Source: CG2-30-68-42 sp037440385 (lineage in GTDB: Bacteria > Pseudomonadota > Gammaproteobacteria > Burkholderiales > Rhodocyclaceae). From it: a stretch of 33,787 nt of DNA. Both the position numbers and the translations under genes were made by a program. Positions 24,850 through 32,942 of this stretch are shown here, in pieces (the first letter of the stretch is position 1; each line of letters starts with the position of its first letter). The stretch spans positions 1 through 33,787 of the forward strand of contig JBBIUI010000016.1 in assembly GCA_037440385.1 (NCBI GenBank). Direction: 5' to 3'. A model generated the notes under the pieces. It searched no databases, was not told where the DNA came from, and saw nothing but the letters and a program-made list of their open reading frames with translations.

Positions 24850-26013
24850 ATGGCGTCATTGCTCCTCGCCGTGGCCGTGGTGTGGTTCTTCCCGTTCGAC
24901 TACTACCTGCCGCGCATCGAGTTGCGCGTGCGCTCGAGCATCGGGGAGCCGGTGCGCTTCGGTGCGATGCACTTCACGCTGACGCCGGGACCGGGGCTGG
25001 AGATCGAGCACGTGCGTGTGGGCGAGGATGCGGCGATGCGCATCGGCAAGATCTTCGTCGCGCCCGAGTTCGGCAGCCTCCTGTCGGATTCCAAGATCCT
25101 GAGCGAAGTCGTGCTCGATCACGTCGAGGTCGACGCGGCGGCATTGCCGCGAATCCCCGGGTGGTTCCAGGGAAACTATTTCGTCGTGCGCGCGCTGCGT
25201 TTCGACCGGACCGCGGTCAGGCTGGGGCGCACGACGGTGGAGGGGCTGGGCGGCACGGCGGTCCTGGATGCGAACGGGCGCATCGAGGAGCTGCGCTTCG
25301 TCGATGCCAACGGTATTCTGAGCGGAACGCTGCGCCCGGATGTCTCGTCGTACCGGATCACACTGAATGCGGGAGATTGGACGCTGCCGGAATACGACTG
25401 GATCAAGCTGCACAATTTCGACGCGACCGGCATCCTGACTGCGAGTGGCTTGCGGCTCGACCAGTTCGATGCGCGCGCCTTCGACGGCATCGTCTCCGGC
25501 TCGGCGCGGCTGGGCTGGAACGGCGACGGGGCGGACTTCTCGGCGGACGTGAAGCTCAAGCATGTGGCGCTCGCGGCCCTGGTGCCGCCCTTGCGCAAGG
25601 ATCTGCTCGTCGCGGGAGACCTCACCGCGACGCTGCGCATGGCGGGGCGGGCCGAGCAGTTCGGACAACTGGGGCGACACCTCGCGGTCGAGGGCGAACT
25701 GGCCATCGAACGCGGCGTGCTGTCGAACTTCGACTTCGCCGAAGCGGTGCGCGCGCGGACACCGGGGCCGACCCGCGGCGGTCAGACCCGGTTCGAGAAG
25801 GCGGGCGCGAGCTACCGGCGCGACGGCGACACCTGGCGGATCGGAAATCTGGCGTTCGAGTCCGGGCTGATGCACGGCTCGGGCTCGCTGGCGATCGGTT
25901 CGGGCGATGTGTCGGGTGCGATCGCCGTCGCCTTCCTCGGCGCGAATCAGGCACGCGCGCTCGTCAACGTCACCGGCCGGCTCCCGGATCCCTACCTGTC
26001 GGCGAAACGTTGA
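24850..26013 (+). CDS. AsmA-like membrane-anchored protein, C-terminal part of a TGA-interrupted gene
   Basis: This 387-residue protein begins with a membrane helix (MASLLLAVAVVWFFPFDYYL) and continues in a beta-rich periplasmic domain like AsmA/YhdP-type proteins involved in envelope lipid homeostasis. Typical are IGEPVRFGAMHFTLTPGPGLEIEHVRVG near the start and repeated strand patterns such as LRLDQFDARAFDGIVSGSARLGW and the late RGVLSNFDFAEAVR. The ATG at 24850 is the first start codon after the in-frame TGA at 24658; no ribosome site of quality is visible. The upstream 63 codons in frame encode an Arg/Gly/Pro-rich linker that would connect it to the N-terminal part. If the ATG works, a membrane protein without its cytoplasmic domain would be made. 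It converges on the aminotransferase gene with a 16-bp gap. Confidence 0.72.
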   Translation: MASLLLAVAVVWFFPFDYYLPRIELRVRSSIGEPVRFGAMHFTLTPGPGLEIEHVRVGEDAAMRIGKIFVAPEFGSLLSDSKILSEVVLDHVEVDAAALPRIPGWFQGNYFVVRALRFDRTAVRLGRTTVEGLGGTAVLDANGRIEELRFVDANGILSGTLRPDVSSYRITLNAGDWTLPEYDWIKLHNFDATGILTASGLRLDQFDARAFDGIVSGSARLGWNGDGADFSADVKLKHVALAALVPPLRKDLLVAGDLTATLRMAGRAEQFGQLGRHLAVEGELAIERGVLSNFDFAEAVRARTPGPTRGGQTRFEKAGASYRRDGDTWRIGNLAFESGLMHGSGSLAIGSGDVSGAIAVAFLGANQARALVNVTGRLPDPYLSAKR

Positions 26014-26029
26014 CGGACGCGCGCGGCCT

Positions 26030-27238
26030 TCAGGATTTCAGCACTGCGGCGATGGCATCGGCCGAATAGTCGATGTTGCGCGAGTTCAGCGCCGCGAGGC
26101 AGATGCGTCCGCTGGTCACCGCGTAGATCGCGAATTCCTTCCGCAGCCGTTCGACCTGCCGCGCATCGAGCCCGGTGTAGGAGAACATGCCGCGCTGTCG
26201 CGTGATGAAGGAGAAGTCCTCACCGACCCCCCGCGCCGCGAGCCGGTCGACGAGCCCGGTGCGCATGCTGCGGATGCGCTCGCGCATCGTGGCGAGTTCG
26301 GCTTCCCACTGCACCCGCAGCCGCTCGTCGGACAGCACGGCGCAGACGATCGCCCCGCCGTGGGTGGGCGGACTCGAGTAGTTGGTGCGCACGACCTGCT
26401 TGACCTGGGACAGCACGCGTGCGGCCTCGTCGGCGCCCGACGTCACGACCGAAAGCGCGCCGACGCGCTCGCCGTACAGCGAGAACGACTTGGAGAACGA
26501 ACTCGCGACGAGGAAGTCGGCGCCCGAGCGCGCGAACACGTCGACTGCCAGCGCATCGGCCGCGATGCCGTCCGCGAATCCCTGATAGGCGAGATCGATG
26601 AAGGCGACGAGACCGCGCTGACGCATCGTGCCGGCGAGCTCGTGCCATTGCGCTTCGGACAGATCGGCGCCGGTCGGATTGTGGCAACACGCATGCAGCA
26701 CCAGGATCGAGCCGGCCGGAAGCTCGCCGACCGCTTCCTTCATCGCGGAGAAATCGACGCCACGCGTGGCCGGGTCGTAATACGGGTAGGTGGCGACCGG
26801 AAAACCGGCGGCCTGGAACACGCCGCGATGGTTCTGCCAGCTCGGGTCGCTGATGTAGACCGTGGATGCCGGCAGCAGCCGCTTGAGGAAATCGCCGCCC
26901 ACACGCAGCGCACCGGTGCCGCCCAGCGTCTGCACCGTGACGACGCGGCCCTGGGCGACGAGCTCCGAGTCCGCACCGAAGATCAGATCGCGCACCGCCT
27001 TCGCGTAGTTCGCGGGTCCGTCGATGGGCTGATAATTGCGCGGCAGCGCCGCATCGGTTCGTGCCTGTTCTGCTTGGCGCACGGCAGCGAGCAACGGCAC
27101 CCGGCCGTCGTCGTCGCAATACACGCCCACGCCGAGGTTGACCTTGTTCGTGCGGGGGTCTGCGTGGTATGCCTCGGTCAGACCGAGGATGGGATCGCGG
27201 GGAGCCATCTCCACCGCGGCGAACAGAGATGATTTCAT
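26030..27238 (-). CDS. tyrB: Aromatic-amino-acid/aspartate aminotransferase (TyrB/AspC family)
   Basis: This cytosolic PLP enzyme transfers the amino group between aromatic amino acids or aspartate and 2-oxoglutarate. The 402-residue protein begins SLFAAVEMAPRDPILGLTEAY, the class I aminotransferase N-terminus. PLP is held by Lys250 in SSFSKSFSLYGERVGAL, with Asn187 (CHNPTG), Asp215 and Tyr218 (DLAYQG), and the carboxylate-binding Arg378 in SGRICLAALN. NYSSPPTHGGAIV is also diagnostic. The ending resembles TyrB more than AspC, but substrate preference cannot be fixed. The ATG at 27238 has GGAG at a good distance; the longer upstream frame lacks homology. It is divergent from uvrB, a common arrangement in betaproteobacteria, with 158 bp between them. 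Confidence 0.93.
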   Translation of the reverse strand: MKSSLFAAVEMAPRDPILGLTEAYHADPRTNKVNLGVGVYCDDDGRVPLLAAVRQAEQARTDAALPRNYQPIDGPANYAKAVRDLIFGADSELVAQGRVVTVQTLGGTGALRVGGDFLKRLLPASTVYISDPSWQNHRGVFQAAGFPVATYPYYDPATRGVDFSAMKEAVGELPAGSILVLHACCHNPTGADLSEAQWHELAGTMRQRGLVAFIDLAYQGFADGIAADALAVDVFARSGADFLVASSFSKSFSLYGERVGALSVVTSGADEAARVLSQVKQVVRTNYSSPPTHGGAIVCAVLSDERLRVQWEAELATMRERIRSMRTGLVDRLAARGVGEDFSFITRQRGMFSYTGLDARQVERLRKEFAIYAVTSGRICLAALNSRNIDYSADAIAAVLKS

Positions 27239-27396
27239 GGCCACTCCATGGTTGCCGCACCGGTCGCCGTCGCCCGCTGCCGAAACCGACGGTCCGCTGC
27301 GCGGCAAAGTACGGAATAATGCGATGCGTGATCGCGCGACGGTCCGCTCGTACCACCGGCGGCAGGGCTGCCCGCGATGCGGTGCACAATCCTAGC

Positions 27397-29454
27397 ATGA
27401 TCCAGTCATCCGCAACCCAGGAAGTCCTCGAGTTCGAGGCCAGCCCATACCGTCTGCACCAGCCCTTCGCGCCGGCCGGCGATCAGCCGGAGGCGATCGA
27501 CGCGCTGGTGCAGGGGGTGCGCGATGGGCTCGCTTACCAGACGCTGCTGGGCGTGACGGGGTCGGGCAAGACCTACACGATGGCCCACGTCATCGCGCGG
27601 CTCGGCCGTCCGGTGCTGGTGCTGGCACCGAACAAGACGCTCGCGGCCCAGCTCTATTCCGAATTCCGCGATTTCTTCCCCGAGAACGCCGTCGAGTATT
27701 TCGTCTCCTATTACGACTATTACCAGCCCGAAGCCTACGTGCCCTCGCGCGACCTGTTCATCGAGAAGGATTCGTCGATCAACGAGCAGATCGAGCAGAT
27801 GCGGCTGTCGGCGACCAAGTCGCTGCTGGAGCGGCGCGACTGCGTGATCGTATGCACGGTCTCCGCGATCTACGGGATCGGCGATCCGGTCGATTACCAC
27901 AGCATGATCCTGCACCTGCGCGAGGGCGAGCACATCGGCCGGCGCGACGTCATCCGGCGGCTCGTCGACATGCAGTACGAACGCAACGATCTCGATTTTC
28001 GCCGCGGCATCTTTCGAGTGCGCGGCGACGTGATCGACGTATTCCCGGCGGAGCACGCCGAGGAAGCGCTGCGCATCGAACTGTTCGACGATTGCGTCGA
28101 AAGCCTGCGCCTGTTCGACCCGCTCAGCGGCGCACCCGGCCGGCGTCTGGTCCGCTTCACGGTGTATCCGTCCAGTCACTACGTGACCCCGCGCGAGCGG
28201 ACGCTGCATGCGATCGAGGCGATCAAGGACGAACTGGCGGAGCGCACGGAATTTTTCTACCGCGACAACAAGCTGGTCGAGGCGCAGCGCATCGAGAGCC
28301 GCACGCGGTTCGATCTCGAAATGCTCTCCGAGCTGGGCTTCTGCAAAGGAATCGAAAATTACTCGCGGCATCTGTCGGGTCGCCGTGCCGGCGAACCGCC
28401 GCCGACGCTGATCGACTATCTGCCGGCCGGCTCGCTGATGTTCATCGACGAGAGCCACGTGACGATCCCGCAGCTCGGCGGCATGTATCGTGGCGACCGT
28501 TCGCGCAAGGAGAACCTGGTGGACTACGGTTTCCGCCTGCCGTCCGCGCTCGACAACCGTCCGCTGACCTTTGCGGAATTCGAGCGGCTGATGCCGCAGA
28601 CGATTTTCGTTTCGGCGACCCCGGCCGAATACGAGGCGGCTCATGCCGGGCAGATCGTCGAGCAGGTCGTGCGGCCGACCGGGGTCCTCGACCCGCAGGT
28701 CGAGGTTCGCCCGGCCGCAACCCAGGTCGACGACCTGCTCGGGGAAATCACGTCGCGCACGGGGCGTGGCGAGCGCGTGCTGGTCACGACGCTGACCAAG
28801 CGGCTCGCGGAGGACCTGACCGAATTCCTCGGCGAGCATGGCATCAAGGTCCGCTATCTGCATTCGGACATCGACACGGTCGAGCGCGTGGAGATCCTGC
28901 GCGACCTGCGGCTGGGCGTGTTCGACGTGCTGGTGGGTATCAACCTGCTGCGTGAAGGTCTCGACATCCCCGAGGTTTCGCTGGTGGCGATCCTCGATGC
29001 GGACAAGGAGGGCTTCCTGCGGTCCGAGCGCTCGCTGATCCAGACGATGGGACGCGCCGCACGGCATGTCCGGGGCACCGCGATCCTGTATGCAGACGTG
29101 ATTACCGGGTCGATGCGCCGGGCGATCGCCGAAACGCAGCGCCGCCGTGCAAGGCAGATCGCCTTCAACGCCGCGCACGGCATCACGCCGCGCACGGTGA
29201 CCAAGCGCATCCGGGACATCATCGACGGTGTGTATGACAGCACGCCGGCGAGCGAGCGGATCGGAGTCGAACAGCGGCGATCCCGCTACGAGGCGATGGA
29301 CGCCGGTGCGCTCGGGCGCGAGATCCGGCGCATCGAGAAGGCGATGATGAAGCATGCGCGCGACCTCGAGTTCGAGCGGGCCGCCCGGCTGCGTGACGAG
29401 CTGTCGCGGCTCAGGAGGCTCGCATTCGGCGCCGATCCGCACGAACCGGTTTGA
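27397..29454 (+). CDS. uvrB: Excinuclease ABC subunit B (UvrB)
   Basis: UvrB is the helicase-like damage-verifying subunit of nucleotide excision repair; it receives DNA from UvrA and recruits UvrC. The ATG at 27397 gives 685 residues. Motifs are Walker A LGVTGSGKTY (Lys58), the beta-hairpin YYDYYQPEAYVPSRD, FIDESHVTIPQ (about 349), SATPAEYE, YLHSDIDTVER, GINLLREGLDIPEVSLVAILDADKEGFLRS and QTMGRAARH. A C-terminal UVR motif (IEKAMMKHARDLEFERAARLRDE) contacts UvrC. All helicase motifs are intact. The frame is open upstream of 27397 but overlaps the aminotransferase gene and its promoter gap. The stop is followed directly by a repeat cluster. Confidence 0.97.
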   Translation: MIQSSATQEVLEFEASPYRLHQPFAPAGDQPEAIDALVQGVRDGLAYQTLLGVTGSGKTYTMAHVIARLGRPVLVLAPNKTLAAQLYSEFRDFFPENAVEYFVSYYDYYQPEAYVPSRDLFIEKDSSINEQIEQMRLSATKSLLERRDCVIVCTVSAIYGIGDPVDYHSMILHLREGEHIGRRDVIRRLVDMQYERNDLDFRRGIFRVRGDVIDVFPAEHAEEALRIELFDDCVESLRLFDPLSGAPGRRLVRFTVYPSSHYVTPRERTLHAIEAIKDELAERTEFFYRDNKLVEAQRIESRTRFDLEMLSELGFCKGIENYSRHLSGRRAGEPPPTLIDYLPAGSLMFIDESHVTIPQLGGMYRGDRSRKENLVDYGFRLPSALDNRPLTFAEFERLMPQTIFVSATPAEYEAAHAGQIVEQVVRPTGVLDPQVEVRPAATQVDDLLGEITSRTGRGERVLVTTLTKRLAEDLTEFLGEHGIKVRYLHSDIDTVERVEILRDLRLGVFDVLVGINLLREGLDIPEVSLVAILDADKEGFLRSERSLIQTMGRAARHVRGTAILYADVITGSMRRAIAETQRRRARQIAFNAAHGITPRTVTKRIRDIIDGVYDSTPASERIGVEQRRSRYEAMDAGALGREIRRIEKAMMKHARDLEFERAARLRDELSRLRRLAFGADPHEPV

Positions 29455-29462
29455 CAGGGTTT

Positions 29463-29779
29463 CCGAGGAGGCCGAAGGCCGACCAGGCCCACCTACTCTG
29501 TCATTGCGAGCAGGCCAACGGCCGACGGAGGTCCGGTATTCCGTCATTGCGAGGAGGCCGGAGGCCGACGAAGCAATCCCGCGCGAAGCGCGCTGCGGCC
29601 GTCCGGCGTGCGACGAGATTGCTTCGTCGCTTCGCTCCTCGCAATGACCGGCGACGCCGCTGCGCGCCTCGCGATGACGCGGAAGTGGCTACGTTCCTCG
29701 CGATGACACGGACGGGGCTGCACTCCTCGCAATGACGTGCGACGGGCAAGGTTGCTTCGTCGTTGCGCGGCTGGCAAGG
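29463..29779. repeat. Palindromic and tandem repeat cluster downstream of uvrB
   Basis: A long imperfect hairpin has GTCATTGCGAGGAG (from 29543) pairing with CTCCTCGCAATGAC (ending 29648) and CGACGAAGCAATC pairing with GATTGCTTCGTCG. Left-half copies also start near 29463 and 29500. To the right, units of 29-30 bp each ending in CTC followed by GCRATGAC repeat near 29641, 29671, 29700 and 29729, and a degenerate copy of the right arm is seen at 29752-29778. The ATTGCGAGGAG/GAAGCAATC pattern belongs to a family of intergenic repeats scattered in many proteobacterial genomes. No coding potential is credible here. It fills most of the 421-bp gap between uvrB and the next gene, and may also serve as a transcription end. 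Confidence 0.85.
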
Positions 29780-29875
29780 AGCGGGCGTTTCAGGTAACGT
29801 TCGGCCACACATCGCAGCGCGTGGTTCATCGCGCGGTTGGGTTCCGGCGGCGCAGCCGCAGGGGTAGGGGGGCTT

Positions 29876-30427
29876 ATGAAACGAGAGGGATCACGCCGTG
29901 TATTCCTGCGCGGCGCGGCACGTCTGGCATGCGCGGTACCGCTGCTTCCGTTGGCCTCGCGGGCGTTCGCGGGCGGTGCCGGGGCGCGCTCGATTGCGCT
30001 GCTGCACACCCATACGGGGGAGTTCCTGGACGTCGTGTATGCGCTCGGAGGACGCCACGTTCCCGCGGCGCTCGCGGCGATCGACCGCTTTCTGCGCGAC
30101 CATTACGACGGTGCGGTGGGCCGCATCGATCCTGCGCTGTTCGATCAGCTGCATGCGCTCAGGCTGACCTTCGGCGCGCACCAACCCTTCGAGGTCATCT
30201 CCGGCTTTCGCAGTGCCCGGACCAACGAGGCGCTGCGCAGGCGTGGCGCAGGCGGGGTCGCGCGCCACAGTCTGCACATGGAGGGACGCGCGATCGACAT
30301 CCGGCTTCCCGGCGTGGGCCTCGCGCAACTTCGCGATGCGGCGCGTGACCTGAAGGCGGGCGGCGTCGGCTACTACCCGGCGTCGCAGTTCGTCCATATC
30401 GATACCGGCCGGGTCAGGATCTGGTAG
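29876..30427 (+). CDS. YcbK/MepK-like murein endopeptidase (DUF882, M15-type)
   Basis: This 183-residue exported zinc peptidase is related to E. coli MepK (YcbK), which cuts peptidoglycan cross-links including the 3-3 type. The ATG at 29876 gives a twin-arginine leader (SRRVFLRGAA, hydrophobic run, cleavage near AFA). The catalytic domain shows LHTHTGEFLDV near its start, FEVISGFRSARTNEALRRRG, the metal motif HSLHMEGRAIDIRLPG and the last ligand in SQFVHIDTGRVRIW. The complete set of metal ligands suggests activity. It faces an L,D-transpeptidase gene end to end with a 13-bp gap; the latter makes the cross-links that MepK cleaves, and in E. coli the two homologues are also neighbours. Confidence 0.9.
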   Translation: MKREGSRRVFLRGAARLACAVPLLPLASRAFAGGAGARSIALLHTHTGEFLDVVYALGGRHVPAALAAIDRFLRDHYDGAVGRIDPALFDQLHALRLTFGAHQPFEVISGFRSARTNEALRRRGAGGVARHSLHMEGRAIDIRLPGVGLAQLRDAARDLKAGGVGYYPASQFVHIDTGRVRIW

Positions 30428-30440
30428 CTCCGTCGCGCAT

Positions 30441-32093
30441 TCACGGCGATCGCCGTTGCCTCGACAGGCGGTCGAGCGCCGTGTCGTGACCGTATAGATC
30501 CGGCAGGAACAGCACGCTGCCATCTTCCTCGACGACCGCGGTCGAGTAGAACACGAGCACCGGGATCGGGGACCGGATACGCACCGTCCTCGGCGTGGCC
30601 TCCTCGCGCATCGCCTCGACGATGCGCGTCTCGCTCCAGCCGGAGTCTTCCTCCAGCACGAATTTCGCGAGTGCGACCGGATCTTCGACGCGGATGCAGC
30701 CATGGCTGAAATCGCGGCGCCCGCGCGCGAACAGTGCGCGGCTCGGCGTGTGGTGCAGGTAGATGTTGGCGTTGTTCGGAAATACGAACTTGATCGCGCC
30801 CAGCGCGTTGCGCGGCCCTGGCCGCTGCCGGATGCGAAGTTCTCCACGCAATACCGCCTCGAGGTTCGCGTCGCTGACCTCGGTGCCGGGAACCCCGATA
30901 CGCCGGGTGCCGACGAATTCCATCGCCTCGCGCGCGAGGTAGTCCGGGTCGCGCCGCAGCCGAGGGACGATCTCCTTGCGGGCGATCGAGGGCGGCACGT
31001 TCCAGTAGGGTCGGAACTCGATCCGGCGAAGGTCTTCGAGCAGCACCGGGGTCCGGGTGTCGAGAGCCTTGCCGACGATGACGTTCATGCGCAGTTCGGT
31101 CGAGGTGCCGTGATCGCCCACCCGCATCGCGCGCAGCCTGAATTCCGGGATGTTGACCGCGATCAGCCTGCCCGGCCGAAACGGCGGCAACCAGCGCAGG
31201 CGCTCGAGGGCGAGCTCGATCTGGCGCACCCGCCGGGCGATCGGCGCGTTCAGTTCGGCGAAGGTCGCTTTGCCGACGATGCCGTCGGCATCCAACCCGT
31301 GGCGCGCCTGGAAGCGCCGGACCGCCTCGACGATCTCGCCGTCATAGATCCCGGGCGTCTGGATCCCGGGCGCGAGATCACCGAGCGCAACGAGCCGGCG
31401 CCGCAACTCGGGCAGCGCTCCGTAGGGCTCGCCCGGCTTCAGGCGCGCGACGCGCGCGAGCGATCCACGATCCGCCTCGCGCGCCAACTCGCGGTATCGC
31501 GCCAGCGCCGTGCGCAGCCGTTCGTACATCGGCAGGCGCGGCGCGACCCGGTCCGGGAGTCTCGCCATCTGTCCGGTGGCAACGGCTTCGGACACGAGCC
31601 GGGCGAAGTCCGGCCGGTCGCCCGATCGGTCGATGTCGAAACCGGCGCTGCGCGCATCGAACGCGCCGAAATGCAGGTCTGCGAGGAAACGCAACAGCGC
31701 ACGCGTCAGCGCTGCGTCCGTCTCGGCGGCCTCGCGTTCGGACAGCCCGCGTTCGCGGGCGTCGCGCAGGCGCTCCTCGATCGCGGCCACGCCATAACGA
31801 GCGTCGTCGAGCCCGTGCGATGGCGCGGTATGCAACAGCTCGACGAGCTGCTGCGCGCCGGCGGTCGGCATGCCACCGGCGAACCAGGCCGGCGCGAATG
31901 CGCGAGGTTCGTCGAGCTGCCCCTGTCCGGCGGGGACCACCGGGATGTCGGCCGTTCGAACGGGGCGTGCCTCGCGCAGCGCCTGCTGCGGCATGCCCGC
32001 GGGCTGCGCCAGGCATGGCATCGTCGATGCGACGACCAGCAGGGCGATGACGAACAGACCCGGCAGCGATCGATCGCGACCGGCCGGCGGCAT
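30441..32093 (-). CDS. L,D-transpeptidase of the YcbB/LdtD type
   Basis: This 550-residue envelope enzyme makes 3-3 cross-links in peptidoglycan. The ATG at 32093 has CCAGGA eight bases upstream; an ATG at 32102 would add three residues; the longer upstream frame is out of character. A signal or anchor (LPGLFVIALLVVASTMPCLAQ) is followed by an N-terminal scaffold domain (HTAPSHGLDDARYGV), a peptidoglycan-binding domain (PGIYDGEIVEAVRRFQARHGLDADGIVGKAT), then the YkuD catalytic domain with FRPYWNVPPSIARKEIVP, FPNNANIYLHHTPSRALF and the active-site SHGCIRVEDP (catalytic Cys, preceding His). Length and domain order fit LdtD. The SMPCLAQ stretch could also be read as a lipobox, though not a good one. 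It is convergent with the MepK-like gene. Confidence 0.92.
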   Translation of the reverse strand: MPPAGRDRSLPGLFVIALLVVASTMPCLAQPAGMPQQALREARPVRTADIPVVPAGQGQLDEPRAFAPAWFAGGMPTAGAQQLVELLHTAPSHGLDDARYGVAAIEERLRDARERGLSEREAAETDAALTRALLRFLADLHFGAFDARSAGFDIDRSGDRPDFARLVSEAVATGQMARLPDRVAPRLPMYERLRTALARYRELAREADRGSLARVARLKPGEPYGALPELRRRLVALGDLAPGIQTPGIYDGEIVEAVRRFQARHGLDADGIVGKATFAELNAPIARRVRQIELALERLRWLPPFRPGRLIAVNIPEFRLRAMRVGDHGTSTELRMNVIVGKALDTRTPVLLEDLRRIEFRPYWNVPPSIARKEIVPRLRRDPDYLAREAMEFVGTRRIGVPGTEVSDANLEAVLRGELRIRQRPGPRNALGAIKFVFPNNANIYLHHTPSRALFARGRRDFSHGCIRVEDPVALAKFVLEEDSGWSETRIVEAMREEATPRTVRIRSPIPVLVFYSTAVVEEDGSVLFLPDLYGHDTALDRLSRQRRSP

Positions 32094-32451
32094 GCGGATC
32101 ATCCTGGAAACGGAATTCGAGTCCGCAGCACGCAGACGGGCCGCGGTGATCGAACGGCGGCCGATCGGTGGTTCACGCGATGGATGGCCATGACAATGGA
32201 CCTCTCGGTCTGACGATACACTGACGATACAATTGGAGAGGGCAAGGCCGCTTTGCGTTTCCTCTGTTCCGCGGTAGTCTCGCCGGCTCGATCGGCCGCG
32301 GGCCGAGGTTCGCAGCGCACGGCTCATCGAAAGCGGAGAAAGCGAGCCGCTTCGCATCGGCCCCGCGCGCGGCAGGCGAGATGCGGGCACGGCTTCGAGG
32401 CCTGAGGCCTGCCCGGTGGAGGGCGGAAGTACCGACGACGATGGATCTCGA
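32094..32451. other. Divergent intergenic region between the L,D-transpeptidase and phosphatase genes
   Basis: This 358-bp gap holds the divergent control signals for both genes. Apart from the exact tandem repeat at 32210-32231 I see no convincing promoter pair; TTGCGT (32253-32258) and TAGTCT (32275-32280) with a 16-bp spacer on the plus strand are a weak candidate. Open frames crossing it are antisense by-products of high GC, and no RNA gene was recognised. Confidence 0.4.
32210..32231. repeat. Exact 11-bp tandem duplication upstream of the L,D-transpeptidase
   Basis: CTGACGATACA occurs twice without a gap (32210-32220 and 32221-32231), 117 bp upstream of the transpeptidase start. An 11-bp period equals about one helical turn, so it could be a pair of in-phase protein-binding half-sites, or merely a replication-slippage duplication. 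Confidence 0.6.
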
Positions 32452-32931
32452 ATGAAGGTGTTGCTGGTCTGCATGGGCAATATCTGCCGGTCGCCATCGG
32501 CGGAAGGCGTGCTTCGCCATTACCTGGAGCTGGCCGGCCTGGCCCGTATCATTTCCGTCGATTCCGCGGGCACCCACGGTTACCACAGCGGGGAGCCGCC
32601 CGACCCGCGGGCGCAGCGCGCCGCGGCCCGCCGAGGCATCGACCTCAGCGCTCAGCGCGCGCGCTGCGTCCAGCCCCGGGATTTCGACGAGTTCGATCTG
32701 ATCCTGGCGATGGATCGCGACAACCTGAATGCGTTGCAGCGCGAATGCCCGCCGCACCGGCGGCAGAAGCTCGCATTGTTCACGCGCTATTCCGCCAGAA
32801 ATCCGAATGCCGACATCCCGGATCCCTATTACGGAGGTCCGGACGGTTTCGACCGCGTCCTCGACATGCTCGAGGACGCGGTGCGTGGCCTGGTGGACGA
32901 ACTTCGACGGCGCCTGCCGGATCGCCGCTGA
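32452..32931 (+). CDS. Low-molecular-weight protein tyrosine phosphatase
   Basis: This 159-residue cytosolic phosphatase removes phosphate from tyrosine, often on polysaccharide-synthesis kinases. The P-loop CMGNICRS (nucleophile Cys7, Arg13) is at the N-terminus, as in Wzb-type enzymes, and the general-acid loop DPYYGG is present. The ATG at 32452 puts the P-loop at its usual distance; the frame is open for 12 more codons upstream without homology. The length is normal. No tyrosine kinase or capsule gene is near. In betaproteobacteria this gene commonly lies close to uvrB; here the repeat cluster and two peptidoglycan genes lie between. Its stop is 11 bp from the RNase E stop on the other strand. 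Confidence 0.94.
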   Translation: MKVLLVCMGNICRSPSAEGVLRHYLELAGLARIISVDSAGTHGYHSGEPPDPRAQRAAARRGIDLSAQRARCVQPRDFDEFDLILAMDRDNLNALQRECPPHRRQKLALFTRYSARNPNADIPDPYYGGPDGFDRVLDMLEDAVRGLVDELRRRLPDRR

Positions 32932-32942
32932 CGGCTGGCGGG

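Noticed and set aside
29641..29736. CRISPR array
   Set aside because: The 29-30 bp periodicity has only short conserved ends, the middles vary as degraded repeat arms and not as unique spacers, it is attached to a palindrome of the same sequence, and no cas gene is near.
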